A DNA stretch of 64,000 bases from Dryocola sp051297175 (GCF_051297175.1 NZ_JBINNY010000001.1:1054001-1118000), one strand, 5' to 3'; shown: positions 24,823 through 33,602, counted from the stretch's first letter. Notes: generated from the sequence alone by a model not told the origin. Translations and numbers: made by a program.

Positions 24823-25545
24823 ATGAACTACATAATAGAGGGCAAGGTTATCTATCGCTCGGTAGACGGTACGATAAGACTGCTTGCAGAGCATGAAAGC
24901 GAGTCGGTAATCTTGACACCGCTGGTTAATAAGATATTCGCCTTTCTTATTTCTCATCACGGCGAGCTGGTAACTCGCCAGCAGATCTTCGAAGAGGTAT
25001 GGGAGAAGGCGGGTCTGATTCCGTCATCACATACCTTAAATCAGTACATCAGCACCATCAGGAGAATTTTATCGGCTTACTTCGACGAGAGAGAAATGAT
25101 TATAACCATACCTAAGTCTGGTTATATCTTCAGTAGCGAAGTCGCAGTGTCAAGCGAGCCGTTTAATAAAAAAAACATCCGGGCCAACAAGATCTGGGTA
25201 TGGGGTGTCATAATAGCTATCATTTTAATTTTGGTGATGTTTTACCGAATAAATACACTGATTCCACAGCCGCAGAATGTGATGGGGTACATAGATAACT
25301 GTTCCATCATAGATATTTCGGGGGCTAATAATCATGGTGATAAAGCATTTGAAATGGGGGTTGCGGATAACATTGCTCAGCTGGGTGAGGCAACCTGTGC
25401 ACCCAATACTCATTTCTATTTCTATGCGCAAGAATCTCTGCACGTCAAAAAGAAAGGTGGCGTCATGCTTGCAAAATGTATTGAATGGCCGGATTCGCAA
25501 AACAACTGTGAGACCATCTATGTCGACGACTGGGACCGAAAATGA
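24823..25545 (+). CDS. MarT/CadC/ToxR-like membrane-bound transcriptional regulator
   Basis: Protein of 240 aa. The N-terminal winged-helix DNA-binding domain of OmpR type spans about residues 1-108 (LTPLVNKIFAFLISHHGELV, then TRQQIFEEVW, SHTLNQYISTIRRIL and IITIPKSGYIF). One membrane span lies at about 124-145 (WVWGVIIAIILILVMFY), followed by a periplasmic domain of about 95 residues with four Cys (DNCS, ATCAP, AKCIE, NNCET). This is the one-component ToxR layout; among enterobacteria it matches MarT of Salmonella SPI-3, especially because a FidL-like gene follows with a 4-nt overlap. Likely a regulator of nearby surface genes; the signal is unknown. Confidence 0.82.
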   Translation: MNYIIEGKVIYRSVDGTIRLLAEHESESVILTPLVNKIFAFLISHHGELVTRQQIFEEVWEKAGLIPSSHTLNQYISTIRRILSAYFDEREMIITIPKSGYIFSSEVAVSSEPFNKKNIRANKIWVWGVIIAIILILVMFYRINTLIPQPQNVMGYIDNCSIIDISGANNHGDKAFEMGVADNIAQLGEATCAPNTHFYFYAQESLHVKKKGGVMLAKCIEWPDSQNNCETIYVDDWDRK

Positions 25546-26021
25546 AAAGAATTATCATCTATGCATTTGCCCTACTCATAGTCGTGAGCATTACTGCCCT
25601 TGCCGTCTACAATTATCACCATAATTTAAGGTTTATCTGTTCAGGTACCTTAACATCCTACGAGAACAATATCACCCGCAAGCAGACGTTTAGCATCGTA
25701 CAGGAGTTGTCCTTCTTTCTTGATGGTACTGCGGTAAATCAGGTTAATGGTGAAGTCTGGGATAATAAAGCTGTGTATGATGTCGATCGTTCGGTGAGGA
25801 TAGAATACAAACGCATCAGCGGGTGGCAGTATGATATGCGTATTACAGAGGTGATGAAGAGCGGGGGGGATACTGTGCCCGAAACGTTAGCGCGCAGGCA
25901 GCTGGCATTTTTAACCGAGGGCACCCACAGAGTCGTCAGCCTAAACCTGCTGGATAATGATAACTATGTCTTCTCATTAAACAGAGGTCCGTATTTCGTT
26001 TGTGCTAAAGTGTACCGGTAA
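25542..26021 (+). CDS. FidL-like membrane-anchored periplasmic protein
   Basis: Protein of 159 aa: an N-terminal membrane anchor (IIIYAFALLIVVSITALAVY) and a periplasmic beta-rich domain starting FICSGTLTSYENN, with another Cys near the end (FVCAKVYR). The start overlaps the MarT-like stop (ATGA), the same arrangement as marT-fidL and, in concept, toxR-toxS. It probably stabilises or tunes the periplasmic sensor domain of the regulator (inference by analogy). Confidence 0.75.
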   Translation: MKRIIIYAFALLIVVSITALAVYNYHHNLRFICSGTLTSYENNITRKQTFSIVQELSFFLDGTAVNQVNGEVWDNKAVYDVDRSVRIEYKRISGWQYDMRITEVMKSGGDTVPETLARRQLAFLTEGTHRVVSLNLLDNDNYVFSLNRGPYFVCAKVYR

Positions 26022-26080
26022 ATCGTGGCGCATTCCCTCTATATGCTGCTTAGTTGGTTATGCTTACTGACTCATTTAAG

Positions 26081-26128
26081 AATCATAAGGGTCGCGAAAC
26101 AGGTAATAAGTTTCAGACCCTTATGATT
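26081..26128. repeat. Nested inverted repeat between the FidL-like gene and the subtilase gene
   Basis: Outer arms AATCATAAGGGTC (26081-26093) and GACCCTTATGATT (26116-26128) are perfect. Inside them GAAAC (26096-26100) and GTTTC (26110-26114) extend the stem around a nine-base loop. No T-run follows on either side, so it is not a standard terminator. It lies between convergent genes. Confidence 0.8.
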
Positions 26129-26240
26129 AGTGGCGTGGATTCCCAAAAAATGACATTAGACGTCTACCAAGTCATTATGGTTTAGAGTATTCCATCGTGC
26201 TGATGCTCTAGAATATTTCTTAGTTCCTGTGAGGATACCA

Positions 26241-28169
26241 TCAATAACTAATAACAGAAATAGAATTTATACGTAGTATAATTGATGCAGGTATATAGCT
26301 AAAATAGAATGCTGGCACACTTGTTGTCACCAGGTCTTCTTCTGGAATATAGTCTAAAAATATTTCCTGATCGATATTTAAACGATAGGTCATTTTAAAC
26401 ACACCCGTTACGGCCATGTCGCTATTAATGGCGCTGCCGTCCTCTATCGAAATAGCACCAAAATTGAGCATCGCTGCGCCCAAACCGCCGGTGAATACCC
26501 TATAGCTTAGGCGCAAGCGGTAACGCTTACCTTTTTCAAATACGAGTTCATCCCGGTAGGATATTCCTAAGTGGTCGGAACCATCGCTATAGGCTAACAC
26601 TAAGCCACCGGGCCCGGACGTAACGCTTTTCTCTCCTGAAAAGTCCCAGTTTTCAGGATCTAACAATTTTGAACTGGGGATAAGCTCTACGGCAGATTTA
26701 AAGATAAGTTTGTAGGCGTTTTGTATCTCAACTAACAGGCTACGTTTGAGTTCGCAGAAAGGTGAGTTATTTAAATATTCCTCAACATCATTGATGGTAC
26801 CCGCATTTACCGTATCAACCAGTACCGTGTGTTCTTTGTCTAAAAACAGGCCGTCTACTTTATCCTGCATTGCTTTTAAGGTTTTAGCATCAACGGCATA
26901 ATTACCGTCGTAGCTGCCGGCAGGCAAACCCAGTGTAGTAAAAATTTTACGCAATGATGGTAACGACACGTGCTCGTTAGGGTAAATCGTCGAACTGCTT
27001 TGACCATTATTATGATCGCGCAGCAAAGCCCTAACTTCTTTAGGCTTCAGCGGTGGACGCCCTGCGGCTTTTAATGCGGACTGTATGTTTAGTACAACGC
27101 CGCTGATTATTGGCGCTGCGGCTGACGTCCCCCCAAACAGGGTGCCATTATCGCCTGTAGAGACTGTCAGAGCACCTTCACAGAAAGCCATCGTATCAAC
27201 AATACTGCCATAGTTTAATGCCCGCGGTAAGTTAAACTCTGGAAGACAGCCGCTGACGATGATTGCACCGCTATCGGCATAATCAGGTGAGTTGACGTTT
27301 AAAATATACTTCCCTTCACTGTTTGTAACTTCATCCAGGTTTTTCGTATCATTCCCTGCAATAAGAACGAAGACAATTCCTGCCTCTGTAAGCGTTTTAA
27401 TTGCATCGAAATATAATGGTTCCAAAATTACAGGAAGATATTCTCTCTGGTAAGAAAAATTGATTACATCCCCTGGTTCCAGGAAATCTAAAGCTTTCAG
27501 TAAAACCGCGACGATTTCTTCTGTAGGCTTGGGTGCATAGTGAAAGTATGCCGTAGATTTAGGGCTAATGCCGATACCGGCGATATTATTATCCTGCATC
27601 TTCATCAATCCGGTGACGGCCGTGCCATGCTGAAGCTTCTCTTCGCTGGCAAGAATATTGACTGTACCCTCAAAGTCTTCTACGTCGTCGATACCATCAT
27701 CTACGACATAGATGCTTGCCTGGCTTCCGTCGCCGCCAGGCACTGACCAGCTGTATAGAGCATCGATGCCGAAGGGGTTAGCAAAGACCTGCCGTTGTTC
27801 GATAAAGTATGGATTATTCTCAGGCTGAAACTCCCCGATGTTTTTAACGCTACCTTCAAGCTTTTGTTTAACTGGCCCAATTGGAGTAAGGCTGTTGTTG
27901 TCCGCTTCGGGAGCGATATATTTATAGACTAAATCGGTATTATGTTCACTTCTCAATCTGTTGAGCTGTATTTCTGATAATTCATCTGCAGAGGTGAAAG
28001 TATAATAGGATGACAAATTATCCAAGTATTCATCCGATTCTTTTGAGCAGTTATGTTTATTGAGAAAAATTCGCGCTCTTTCTTTAATGTTATCGGGTAG
28101 GATTTGTTTCAGGTTTTTACCATCATATGATGATGCAGAGGTTTTCATCTTTACAATATATTGATTCAT
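26241..28169 (-). CDS. Subtilisin-like serine peptidase (S8) without a signal peptide
   Basis: Protein of 642 aa. The catalytic triad is visible: Asp157 in IYVVDDGIDD, His181 in LQHGTAVTGLM and Ser349 in FGGTSAAAPIISG, with the oxyanion Asn273 in LIAGND. Residues 1-135 could be a prodomain-like region (RLRSEHNTDLVYKYIAPEAD). The last about 150 residues are beta-rich and resemble a carbohydrate-binding jelly roll (YRDELVFEKGKRYRLRLSYR). There is no N-terminal signal peptide (MNQYIVKMKTSASSYDGKN), so it is cytoplasmic or exported by an unconventional route. No obvious partner gene. AT-rich, so probably acquired. Confidence 0.85.
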   Translation of the reverse strand: MNQYIVKMKTSASSYDGKNLKQILPDNIKERARIFLNKHNCSKESDEYLDNLSSYYTFTSADELSEIQLNRLRSEHNTDLVYKYIAPEADNNSLTPIGPVKQKLEGSVKNIGEFQPENNPYFIEQRQVFANPFGIDALYSWSVPGGDGSQASIYVVDDGIDDVEDFEGTVNILASEEKLQHGTAVTGLMKMQDNNIAGIGISPKSTAYFHYAPKPTEEIVAVLLKALDFLEPGDVINFSYQREYLPVILEPLYFDAIKTLTEAGIVFVLIAGNDTKNLDEVTNSEGKYILNVNSPDYADSGAIIVSGCLPEFNLPRALNYGSIVDTMAFCEGALTVSTGDNGTLFGGTSAAAPIISGVVLNIQSALKAAGRPPLKPKEVRALLRDHNNGQSSSTIYPNEHVSLPSLRKIFTTLGLPAGSYDGNYAVDAKTLKAMQDKVDGLFLDKEHTVLVDTVNAGTINDVEEYLNNSPFCELKRSLLVEIQNAYKLIFKSAVELIPSSKLLDPENWDFSGEKSVTSGPGGLVLAYSDGSDHLGISYRDELVFEKGKRYRLRLSYRVFTGGLGAAMLNFGAISIEDGSAINSDMAVTGVFKMTYRLNIDQEIFLDYIPEEDLVTTSVPAFYFSYIPASIILRINSISVISY

Positions 28170-28601
28170 TTTCTATTCCTTTTAACGAGGTCTATATCAA
28201 TGCCATCTGAATACAGAGTTATTTAGTAACGCTTAGAAATAATAACTAAGCGCATGCATACTAGCGTAAGCATTTTATTAATGTACAACCAAACAAAAAT
28301 ATATCCTTACAATGTGTCATTAATTTAACGCTTTTAGGATTTTGAGGGAGTTCCTGGTCGATTTTAGGAATGTAAAGTCTTTATTGTTAACCTATATTCA
28401 CTTATGCGTTACATTTATTAATCGTGACTATCATGAAACCGCCTAAGTAATTTATCGGGCGGTGAATAATTTTGTTGGTTCTATTAACCAGCTTCGTTGG
28501 AATAATGCAGAGCGATCCCGCACGCCCGGCACGGGATCTTAACTAACTCGAAGCGCATCACTAAGAGGCAAGCGTGTACCTCTCAGCGATAGCTACGCGA
28601 A
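28170..28601. other. AT-rich intergenic region
   Basis: About 430 nt between two minus-strand genes. The part next to the subtilase (28170-28440) is very AT-rich and should hold its promoter. A hairpin GATCCCG...CGGGATC (28514-28538) lies nearer the pRiA4b-type gene and may end its transcript, although there is no T-run. No supported reading frame. Confidence 0.45.
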
Positions 28602-29219
28602 TTAATACTCTTCTTCTTCAAACAGCGGCAACATGCGTTCCCGCGACCAGCGGAAGTACATCGCAAGATTATCGTTTACCTCCGCCGGTTCGAAGTGGCT
28701 AATGCTCTCGCTAAACTCTTCGGCCGATGCGCCATCCAGCCCAATCCATTCCAGTGTTTCTTCGTGCATCTCGTGGTCAGGATCGCTGAGGACTTCTAAC
28801 AAAGTGTTGTAACCAAGAGCCCCGCCGCTGTCTTCCGGCGGGCAGGCCATCAAACCCGCAGTACAAAAAACGGGCATCGTAGGGTCGTCCTGAGGATAGT
28901 TTTTATCCTCGAGGACGATTTCGTGCCGCCAGTCATCGCCGAAGTCGTAAACGTATTGCAGCGTATTACCGCTGCGTTTTAGCAGCTCGTTCAGCCTGAC
29001 GAAGGCTTCATTCTGGTCTTTTGTCCCGTATTCAGGGTTTTCAGTGTAATGCGCTTTTTTAAATACGAACTCATGCAGATGGCTTTCCTGCCAGCCCATA
29101 ACTATTTGAATAACATCGTGTAAGCGATCGAGAGTAATCGTTGATGGCACGACAAAACGACGCCAGACTTTCGGGTTGGTTTCCAAAAGGGTTATTTTCA
29201 AGAGATAAAAGCTGTGCAT
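28602..29219 (-). CDS. Plasmid pRiA4b ORF-3 family protein
   Basis: Protein of 205 aa from the ATG at 29219, which has AGAGGG five nt upstream; an ATG at 29237 would add six residues but has no such site. Family marks: YLLKITLLETNPKVWRRFVV, IVMGWQESHLHEFVF, LQYVYDFGDDWRHEIVLED. The family is widespread on plasmids, transposons and chromosomes and has no established biochemical role. It is the last gene of the island before mltB. Confidence 0.85.
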   Translation of the reverse strand: MHSFYLLKITLLETNPKVWRRFVVPSTITLDRLHDVIQIVMGWQESHLHEFVFKKAHYTENPEYGTKDQNEAFVRLNELLKRSGNTLQYVYDFGDDWRHEIVLEDKNYPQDDPTMPVFCTAGLMACPPEDSGGALGYNTLLEVLSDPDHEMHEETLEWIGLDGASAEEFSESISHFEPAEVNDNLAMYFRWSRERMLPLFEEEEY

Positions 29220-29421
29220 GTTTTCCCTCTGCATCATGAGTTAAAAATCGCGAGAGAAAATGATAGCCATCTACGTTTGAAAATAAAGCGCGGTGAGTGA
29301 CAGATAGGAGAATTGCTGCAGGCGATTTTTCTTTTCATTAACGTAAAGGAAGGCACGAAGCGGCGATTTTGATTTACCATAAGGGATACCTTTTCGTTGA
29401 GCCATACGGATATCCCAGCCC

Positions 29422-30495
29422 ATGCGTTATACAGCCGCGTTACTTCCCCTTCTTGTTTTGCTATCCGCCTGCAGCAGCAAGCCAAAAACTGAAACTCAGC
29501 CGCAGACCAGCGGCGCGCCGTCGGGCGGTTTCCTGCTCCAGCCGCAGCATGACGTATTTATGCAGACCGGGGATTTTGCCTACAACCCGGAGGCCGAAAA
29601 GTTTATCGATAAGATGGTGAACAAACACGGCTTCGACCGCCAGCAGCTGCACGAGGTGCTGTCGCAGGCGAAAAAGCTTAACTACGTGCTGCGCCTGATG
29701 GACCAGCAGGCGCCGACCACCGCGCCACCGGCCGGGCCGAACGGCGCGTGGCTGCGCTATCGCGGCAAGTTTATTACCCCGGACAACGTGCAAAACGGCG
29801 TGGCGTTCTGGAACCAGCATGACGACGCGCTGAAACGCGCTTTCCAGGTTTACGGCGTGCCGCCGGAAATCATCGTCGGCATTATCGGCGTGGAAACGCG
29901 CTGGGGCCGCGTGATGGGCAAAACCCGTATTATCGACGCGCTGGCGACGCTGTCGTTTGCCTACCCGCGCCGCGCGGAGTATTTCTCCGGCGAACTGGAA
30001 ACCTTCCTGCTGATGGCGCGTAACGAAGGCGACGATCCGCTGGCGCTTAAAGGCTCCTTCGCGGGCGCGATGGGCTACGGCCAGTTTATGCCGTCTTCCT
30101 TTAAGGAGTACGCGGTGGACTTCAACGGCGACGGGCACATCAACCTGTGGGACCCGGAAGACGCGATTGGCAGCGTGGCGAACTACTTTAAAGCTCACGG
30201 CTGGGTGAAAGGGGATCTGGTTGCCGTACCGGCAAACGGCCAGGTGCCGGGGCTGGCAAACGGCTTCAATACGAAATACTCGGTTTCCGCGCTGGGCCAG
30301 TCGGGCCTCAGCCCGCAGCAGCCGCTCGGCAACCATCAGGAAGCCAGCCTGCTGCGCCTGGATATGGGCGATCGCTACCAGTACTGGTACGGTCTGCCAA
30401 ACTTCTACACCATCACCCGCTATAACCACAGCACGCACTATGCGATGGCGGTCTGGCAGCTCGGCCAGGCCGTGGCGCTGGCGCGCGTACAGTAA
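29422..30495 (+). CDS. mltB: Membrane-bound lytic murein transglycosylase B
   Basis: Protein of 357 aa (E. coli 361). Lipoprotein signal with lipobox LLSAC (Cys at about residue 17), anchoring the enzyme in the outer membrane. The GH103 catalytic Glu is in IVGIIGVETRWGR. GSFAGAMGYGQFMPSSFKEY and FNGDGHINLWDPEDAIGSVA are family signatures, the latter an EF-hand-like calcium site. It cuts peptidoglycan glycan strands leaving 1,6-anhydro-MurNAc. In E. coli mltB lies between srlA and pncC; here it lies beyond gutQ on the other side of the srl operon. Confidence 0.97.
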   Translation: MRYTAALLPLLVLLSACSSKPKTETQPQTSGAPSGGFLLQPQHDVFMQTGDFAYNPEAEKFIDKMVNKHGFDRQQLHEVLSQAKKLNYVLRLMDQQAPTTAPPAGPNGAWLRYRGKFITPDNVQNGVAFWNQHDDALKRAFQVYGVPPEIIVGIIGVETRWGRVMGKTRIIDALATLSFAYPRRAEYFSGELETFLLMARNEGDDPLALKGSFAGAMGYGQFMPSSFKEYAVDFNGDGHINLWDPEDAIGSVANYFKAHGWVKGDLVAVPANGQVPGLANGFNTKYSVSALGQSGLSPQQPLGNHQEASLLRLDMGDRYQYWYGLPNFYTITRYNHSTHYAMAVWQLGQAVALARVQ

Positions 30496-30499
30496 AGCC

Positions 30500-30521
30500 G
30501 TCGCCCCCGGCAGGGGGCGAC
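30500..30521. terminator. Hairpin shared by convergent mltB and gutQ
   Basis: Perfect nine-base arms GTCGCCCCC and GGGGGCGAC around the loop GGCA, 5 nt after the mltB stop and 8 nt from the gutQ stop. T-runs are short on both sides, so termination may be partial or Rho-assisted. Confidence 0.65.
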
Positions 30522-30529
30522 AAAATTCC

Positions 30530-31495
30530 CTACAAGATGCCTGCCTGATGGAAATCATGCAGGTTGACTGCGCCCACCAGCCTGCCGTTTGCGTCTACAA
30601 CCGGCGCCGCGCTGATGCGCTTTTTCATCAGAATGTCCTTGGCTTCGACGGCGCGGGCGTCGGCGTTGAGCACCGTGGCGGACGTCGTCATCGCTTCTTT
30701 AATGCCCGCTTGCAGCCTGCCTCCGCCCACCAGCCAGCGGCGCAGGTCGCCGTCGGTGAACACGCCCGCCACCCGCTGCCCGGTATCGCAGACGGCAACC
30801 AGGCCAAGCCCGGTGCGGCTAAGCTCGAGCATGGCGTCCATCACCGACGCGGAATCCGCCACCTGCGGCAGCTTTTCCTCCGTGCGCATCAGGTGATGCA
30901 CCCGGTTCAGCAGGCGCGCGCCCAGCGCACCGGCGGGATGCGAGCGCGCAAAATCCTCTTCGTTAAAGCCGCGTTCCTGCATCACGGCCATCGCCAGCGC
31001 ATCGCCCATCATCAGCGTGTTAACCGCGCTTGAGGTTGGGGCGAGGCGCATCGGGCAGGCTTCGCGCTCAACCGAAATATCAAGCGTGGCAAGCGCGGCT
31101 TTACCCAGCGGCGAATCGGCTTTGCCGGTGATGGCAACCAGCGTCACGCCCTTTTCCTGCAGGCGCGGAACGATCAAATCCAGCTCCTTCGCGCTGCCGG
31201 AATAGGAGATAAACAGCAGGATATCGCGGCTTTCGATCATCCCTAAATCGCCGTGTAACGCCTCTGCAGGATGAACGAAGAAAGCCGGCGTGCCTGTGCT
31301 GGCAAGGGTTGCGGCAATTTTTTTGCCGATATGCCCGGACTTGCCCATCCCCGAAACGATCACCTTGCCCTTGCAGTTAAGTACGGCGGTCGCGGCGGCA
31401 ACGAAGCCTTCGTCCAGCCTGTCCGGCAGGCGGCTTGCTTCCTGTAGCTCCAGCAGCAGGGTTTCGCGCGCGGCGCTAATCATTCGCTCATTCAT
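30530..31495 (-). CDS. gutQ: D-arabinose 5-phosphate isomerase GutQ
   Basis: Protein of 321 aa. An N-terminal SIS domain (GMGKSGHIGKKIAATLASTG, HPAEALHGDLGMI) interconverts D-ribulose 5-phosphate and D-arabinose 5-phosphate, the Kdo precursor. Two CBS domains follow (about 205-321). Paralogue of KdsD, here as the last gene of the sorbitol operon; it overlaps srlR by 8 nt. Confidence 0.96.
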   Translation of the reverse strand: MNERMISAARETLLLELQEASRLPDRLDEGFVAAATAVLNCKGKVIVSGMGKSGHIGKKIAATLASTGTPAFFVHPAEALHGDLGMIESRDILLFISYSGSAKELDLIVPRLQEKGVTLVAITGKADSPLGKAALATLDISVEREACPMRLAPTSSAVNTLMMGDALAMAVMQERGFNEEDFARSHPAGALGARLLNRVHHLMRTEEKLPQVADSASVMDAMLELSRTGLGLVAVCDTGQRVAGVFTDGDLRRWLVGGGRLQAGIKEAMTTSATVLNADARAVEAKDILMKKRISAAPVVDANGRLVGAVNLHDFHQAGIL

Positions 31496-32261
31496 CTTCT
31501 TCTCCGGTCACAATCACGTTTACGCCTTTTTCACGCAGCGCGTTCAGAAACTCGCCGCTGATGCCGCCGTCGGTAATGATGGTGTCGACGCTCTCCAGCC
31601 CGCAGACAATGTTCGGACTTTTACGGCCAAACTTCGAGGAATCTGCCATCAGGATAACCTCGCGCGCCGCGTTGCACATGGCCTTGCTGACGGTATACAC
31701 CTCGTTGTAGGTGGTGACGCCCGCGTTAAGATCGATGCCGTCGGTGCCCATAAACAGCCGGTCAAAGCTGAAGTGTTCGAAGGCGTTTTCGGCAAGCTGG
31801 CCGTGAAACGAGGCGGATTTTTTGCGGAAGGTGCCGCCGGGCATCAGGATAGTCTGTTCGTTATCCAGCTCGGATAGCGCGTTGACGATGTGCAGGCTGT
31901 TGGTCATTACCGTGATGTTGTTGAAGCGCTGGAGCAGGGGCACCATTTGCAGCACGGTGCTGCCCGCATCAAGAATAATCGAGTCGCCGTCGTGGATGTA
32001 CTTCACCGCCGCGTCGGCAATCTGCTGTTTCTGCAGGGTATTGATCAGCGCCTTGTGGTCGATAGGCGGATCGGGTTCGTCTTTGCTGAGCACCACGCCG
32101 CCATAGGTGCGGATCACGCTGCCGGCCGTTTCGAGCAGCACCAGATCTTTACGGATCGTGGTGCCGGTAGTTTGAAAGTGCAGGGCGAGATCTTCTACCG
32201 AACATTTTCCCTGTTTTTGCAGGTGTTCCAGGATCGCTGCCTGCCGCTCGCGTGGTTTCAT
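31488..32261 (-). CDS. srlR: Sorbitol operon repressor SrlR (DeoR family)
   Basis: Protein of 257 aa. The N-terminal DeoR helix-turn-helix is MKPRERQAAILEHLQKQGKC then VEDLALHFQTTGTTIRKDL. The effector domain has the sugar-phosphate-binding fold (DGDSIILDAGSTVLQMVPLL, FMGTDGIDLNAGVTTYNEVY). In E. coli it represses srlAEBD in the absence of sorbitol; GutM activates. Gene order after gutM is the same as in E. coli. Confidence 0.96.
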   Translation of the reverse strand: MKPRERQAAILEHLQKQGKCSVEDLALHFQTTGTTIRKDLVLLETAGSVIRTYGGVVLSKDEPDPPIDHKALINTLQKQQIADAAVKYIHDGDSIILDAGSTVLQMVPLLQRFNNITVMTNSLHIVNALSELDNEQTILMPGGTFRKKSASFHGQLAENAFEHFSFDRLFMGTDGIDLNAGVTTYNEVYTVSKAMCNAAREVILMADSSKFGRKSPNIVCGLESVDTIITDGGISGEFLNALREKGVNVIVTGEEDE

Positions 32262-32329
32262 AGGTTCTTATTACCTTGCAATAAATTTCGATTCGGTAAT
32301 TTCGCAAGCAATAAGCATTCGAAACGAAA

Positions 32330-32689
32330 TTAACCCTGTTTCAGTTTAAGCGCTAATGATAGAGCATTCTGACAGTTTCGATCATGGGGAAAGATCACAT
32401 CGGGCTGCAAATCTTGGCGATTCTTGCCGTGCAGCTGCGATAAAGGCCGCGGTTGAGCGAAAACGGTGATGCCTTTCATCATCAGGCTGTCGCGAACGTT
32501 TTGCCGCTCGTCGAAAGCGAGCGCGATCACCACGCGCGGCTTAAAGCGCCCAGACGAACGGCCAACGCCGACCGCGCCCTGCTGGCAGAGTCGGTCAAAC
32601 GCGCGGTTGAACAGGCGAATTTGCCAGCCGCCCAGCAGCAGCTGGCTAAGCCAGGCGATGACCGCGAGAGCGATAAGTGCGTTGATCAT
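32330..32689 (-). CDS. gutM: Sorbitol operon activator GutM
   Basis: Protein of 119 aa (same size as in E. coli). Hydrophobic N-terminus (INALIALAVIAWLSQLLLGG) followed by GWQIRLFNRAFDRLCQQG and GRFKPRVVIALAFDE, the conserved core of GutM. Its molecular action is poorly understood; it is required for full expression of the srl operon in E. coli. It is separated from srlD by a repeat element. Confidence 0.93.
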   Translation of the reverse strand: MINALIALAVIAWLSQLLLGGWQIRLFNRAFDRLCQQGAVGVGRSSGRFKPRVVIALAFDERQNVRDSLMMKGITVFAQPRPLSQLHGKNRQDLQPDVIFPHDRNCQNALSLALKLKQG

Positions 32690-32708
32690 GGTTTCTCCAG
32701 AAAATAAC

Positions 32709-32780
32709 GGTGGATGGCGCGTTCCGCTTATCCACCCTACGAATGACGGCGTAGGTCGGGTAAGCGCAGCGCCACCCGAC
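32709..32780. repeat. REP-like palindrome pair between srlD and gutM
   Basis: Two inverted units: GGTGGATGGCGCGTTCCGC with CTTATCCACC, then GTAGGTCGGGTAAGCGCAGC with GCCACCCGAC. The same family as at 1633-1782. Lying inside the srl operon, it probably shields upstream mRNA from decay and lowers expression of the regulator genes relative to the enzymes. Confidence 0.85.
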
Positions 32781-32793
32781 GCTTACTAACGAT

Positions 32794-33573
32794 TTAAAAC
32801 ATCACCTGTCCGCCGGTCACGTTTATCGACTGCCCGGTACAGTACGAGGCCTTGTCGCTCGCGTAAAACAGCAGCGTGTTAAGCACGTCCTGATAGTCGC
32901 AGCCGCGCTTAAGCGGCACCTTGTCGATGTAATACTGCTCCACCTCGTCGGCCGCGATGCCGAGCTTTTCCGCGTACTGCGGCAGCAGGGACTGGAACAT
33001 CGGCGATTTGAGCAGGTTGCCCAGCATCAGCGCGTGTACCGTAATGCCGTATTCCGCCAGATCCAGCGCCAGCGACTGGGTCAGCCCCACGCCGCCAAAC
33101 TTCGCCGCGCTGTAGCCGGAGTTGTGCTTGCTGCCCACTTTCCCGGACTTGGAGTTGATCTGGATGATGCGCCCCTTGATGCCGTCGCGGATCATCAGGC
33201 GCGAAAACTCCCTGGCGCACAGGAAGTAGCCCACGAGGTTCACCTGTAGTGAACGGTCGAAGTCGCCCAGCGCAAAATCGCCGATGAACGCCGCCTTGGC
33301 GATGCCCGCGCTATAAACCAGCAGATCGACCTTGCCGAGAATCTCGTCAACGCCGTGGGCCAGCGCGGTGACGCTTTGTTCGCTGGTGGCGTCGGAGCCA
33401 AATCCCCAGGCGGTGCCCGTTCCGTACTGTTCGTTAATCTCCTGCGCCACGCGGGCGGCCTTCTCGCTTTGAATATCCACCACGGCAACTTTGTAGCCTT
33501 CCTGGGCAAGCCCATGGCAAAGAAACGCCCCGAGCGTCTGCCCTCCACCGATGACAACGGCAACCTGATTCAT
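32794..33573 (-). CDS. srlD: Sorbitol-6-phosphate 2-dehydrogenase
   Basis: Short-chain dehydrogenase of 259 aa that oxidises sorbitol 6-phosphate to fructose 6-phosphate with NAD. Nucleotide fold VVIGGGQTLGAFLCHGLAQE; catalytic Tyr-x3-Lys in NSGYSAAKFGGVG with Ser in INSKSG; VYSAGIAKAAF supplies the Asn/Ala-Gly strand. C-terminal TGQSINVTGGQVMF. Follows srlB by 29 nt. Confidence 0.97.
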   Translation of the reverse strand: MNQVAVVIGGGQTLGAFLCHGLAQEGYKVAVVDIQSEKAARVAQEINEQYGTGTAWGFGSDATSEQSVTALAHGVDEILGKVDLLVYSAGIAKAAFIGDFALGDFDRSLQVNLVGYFLCAREFSRLMIRDGIKGRIIQINSKSGKVGSKHNSGYSAAKFGGVGLTQSLALDLAEYGITVHALMLGNLLKSPMFQSLLPQYAEKLGIAADEVEQYYIDKVPLKRGCDYQDVLNTLLFYASDKASYCTGQSINVTGGQVMF

Positions 33574-33602
33574 ATTCCACTCCTTTCGTTTAAATGCGAT
33601 TT

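Noticed and set aside
4356..29421. Prophage or integrative element
   Set aside because: No integrase, transposase, phage structural genes, direct-repeat att sites or tRNA target at the borders.
29461..30558. 365-aa minus-strand frame opposite mltB
   Set aside because: Antisense shadow caused by codon bias; mltB on the plus strand is complete with lipobox and catalytic Glu.
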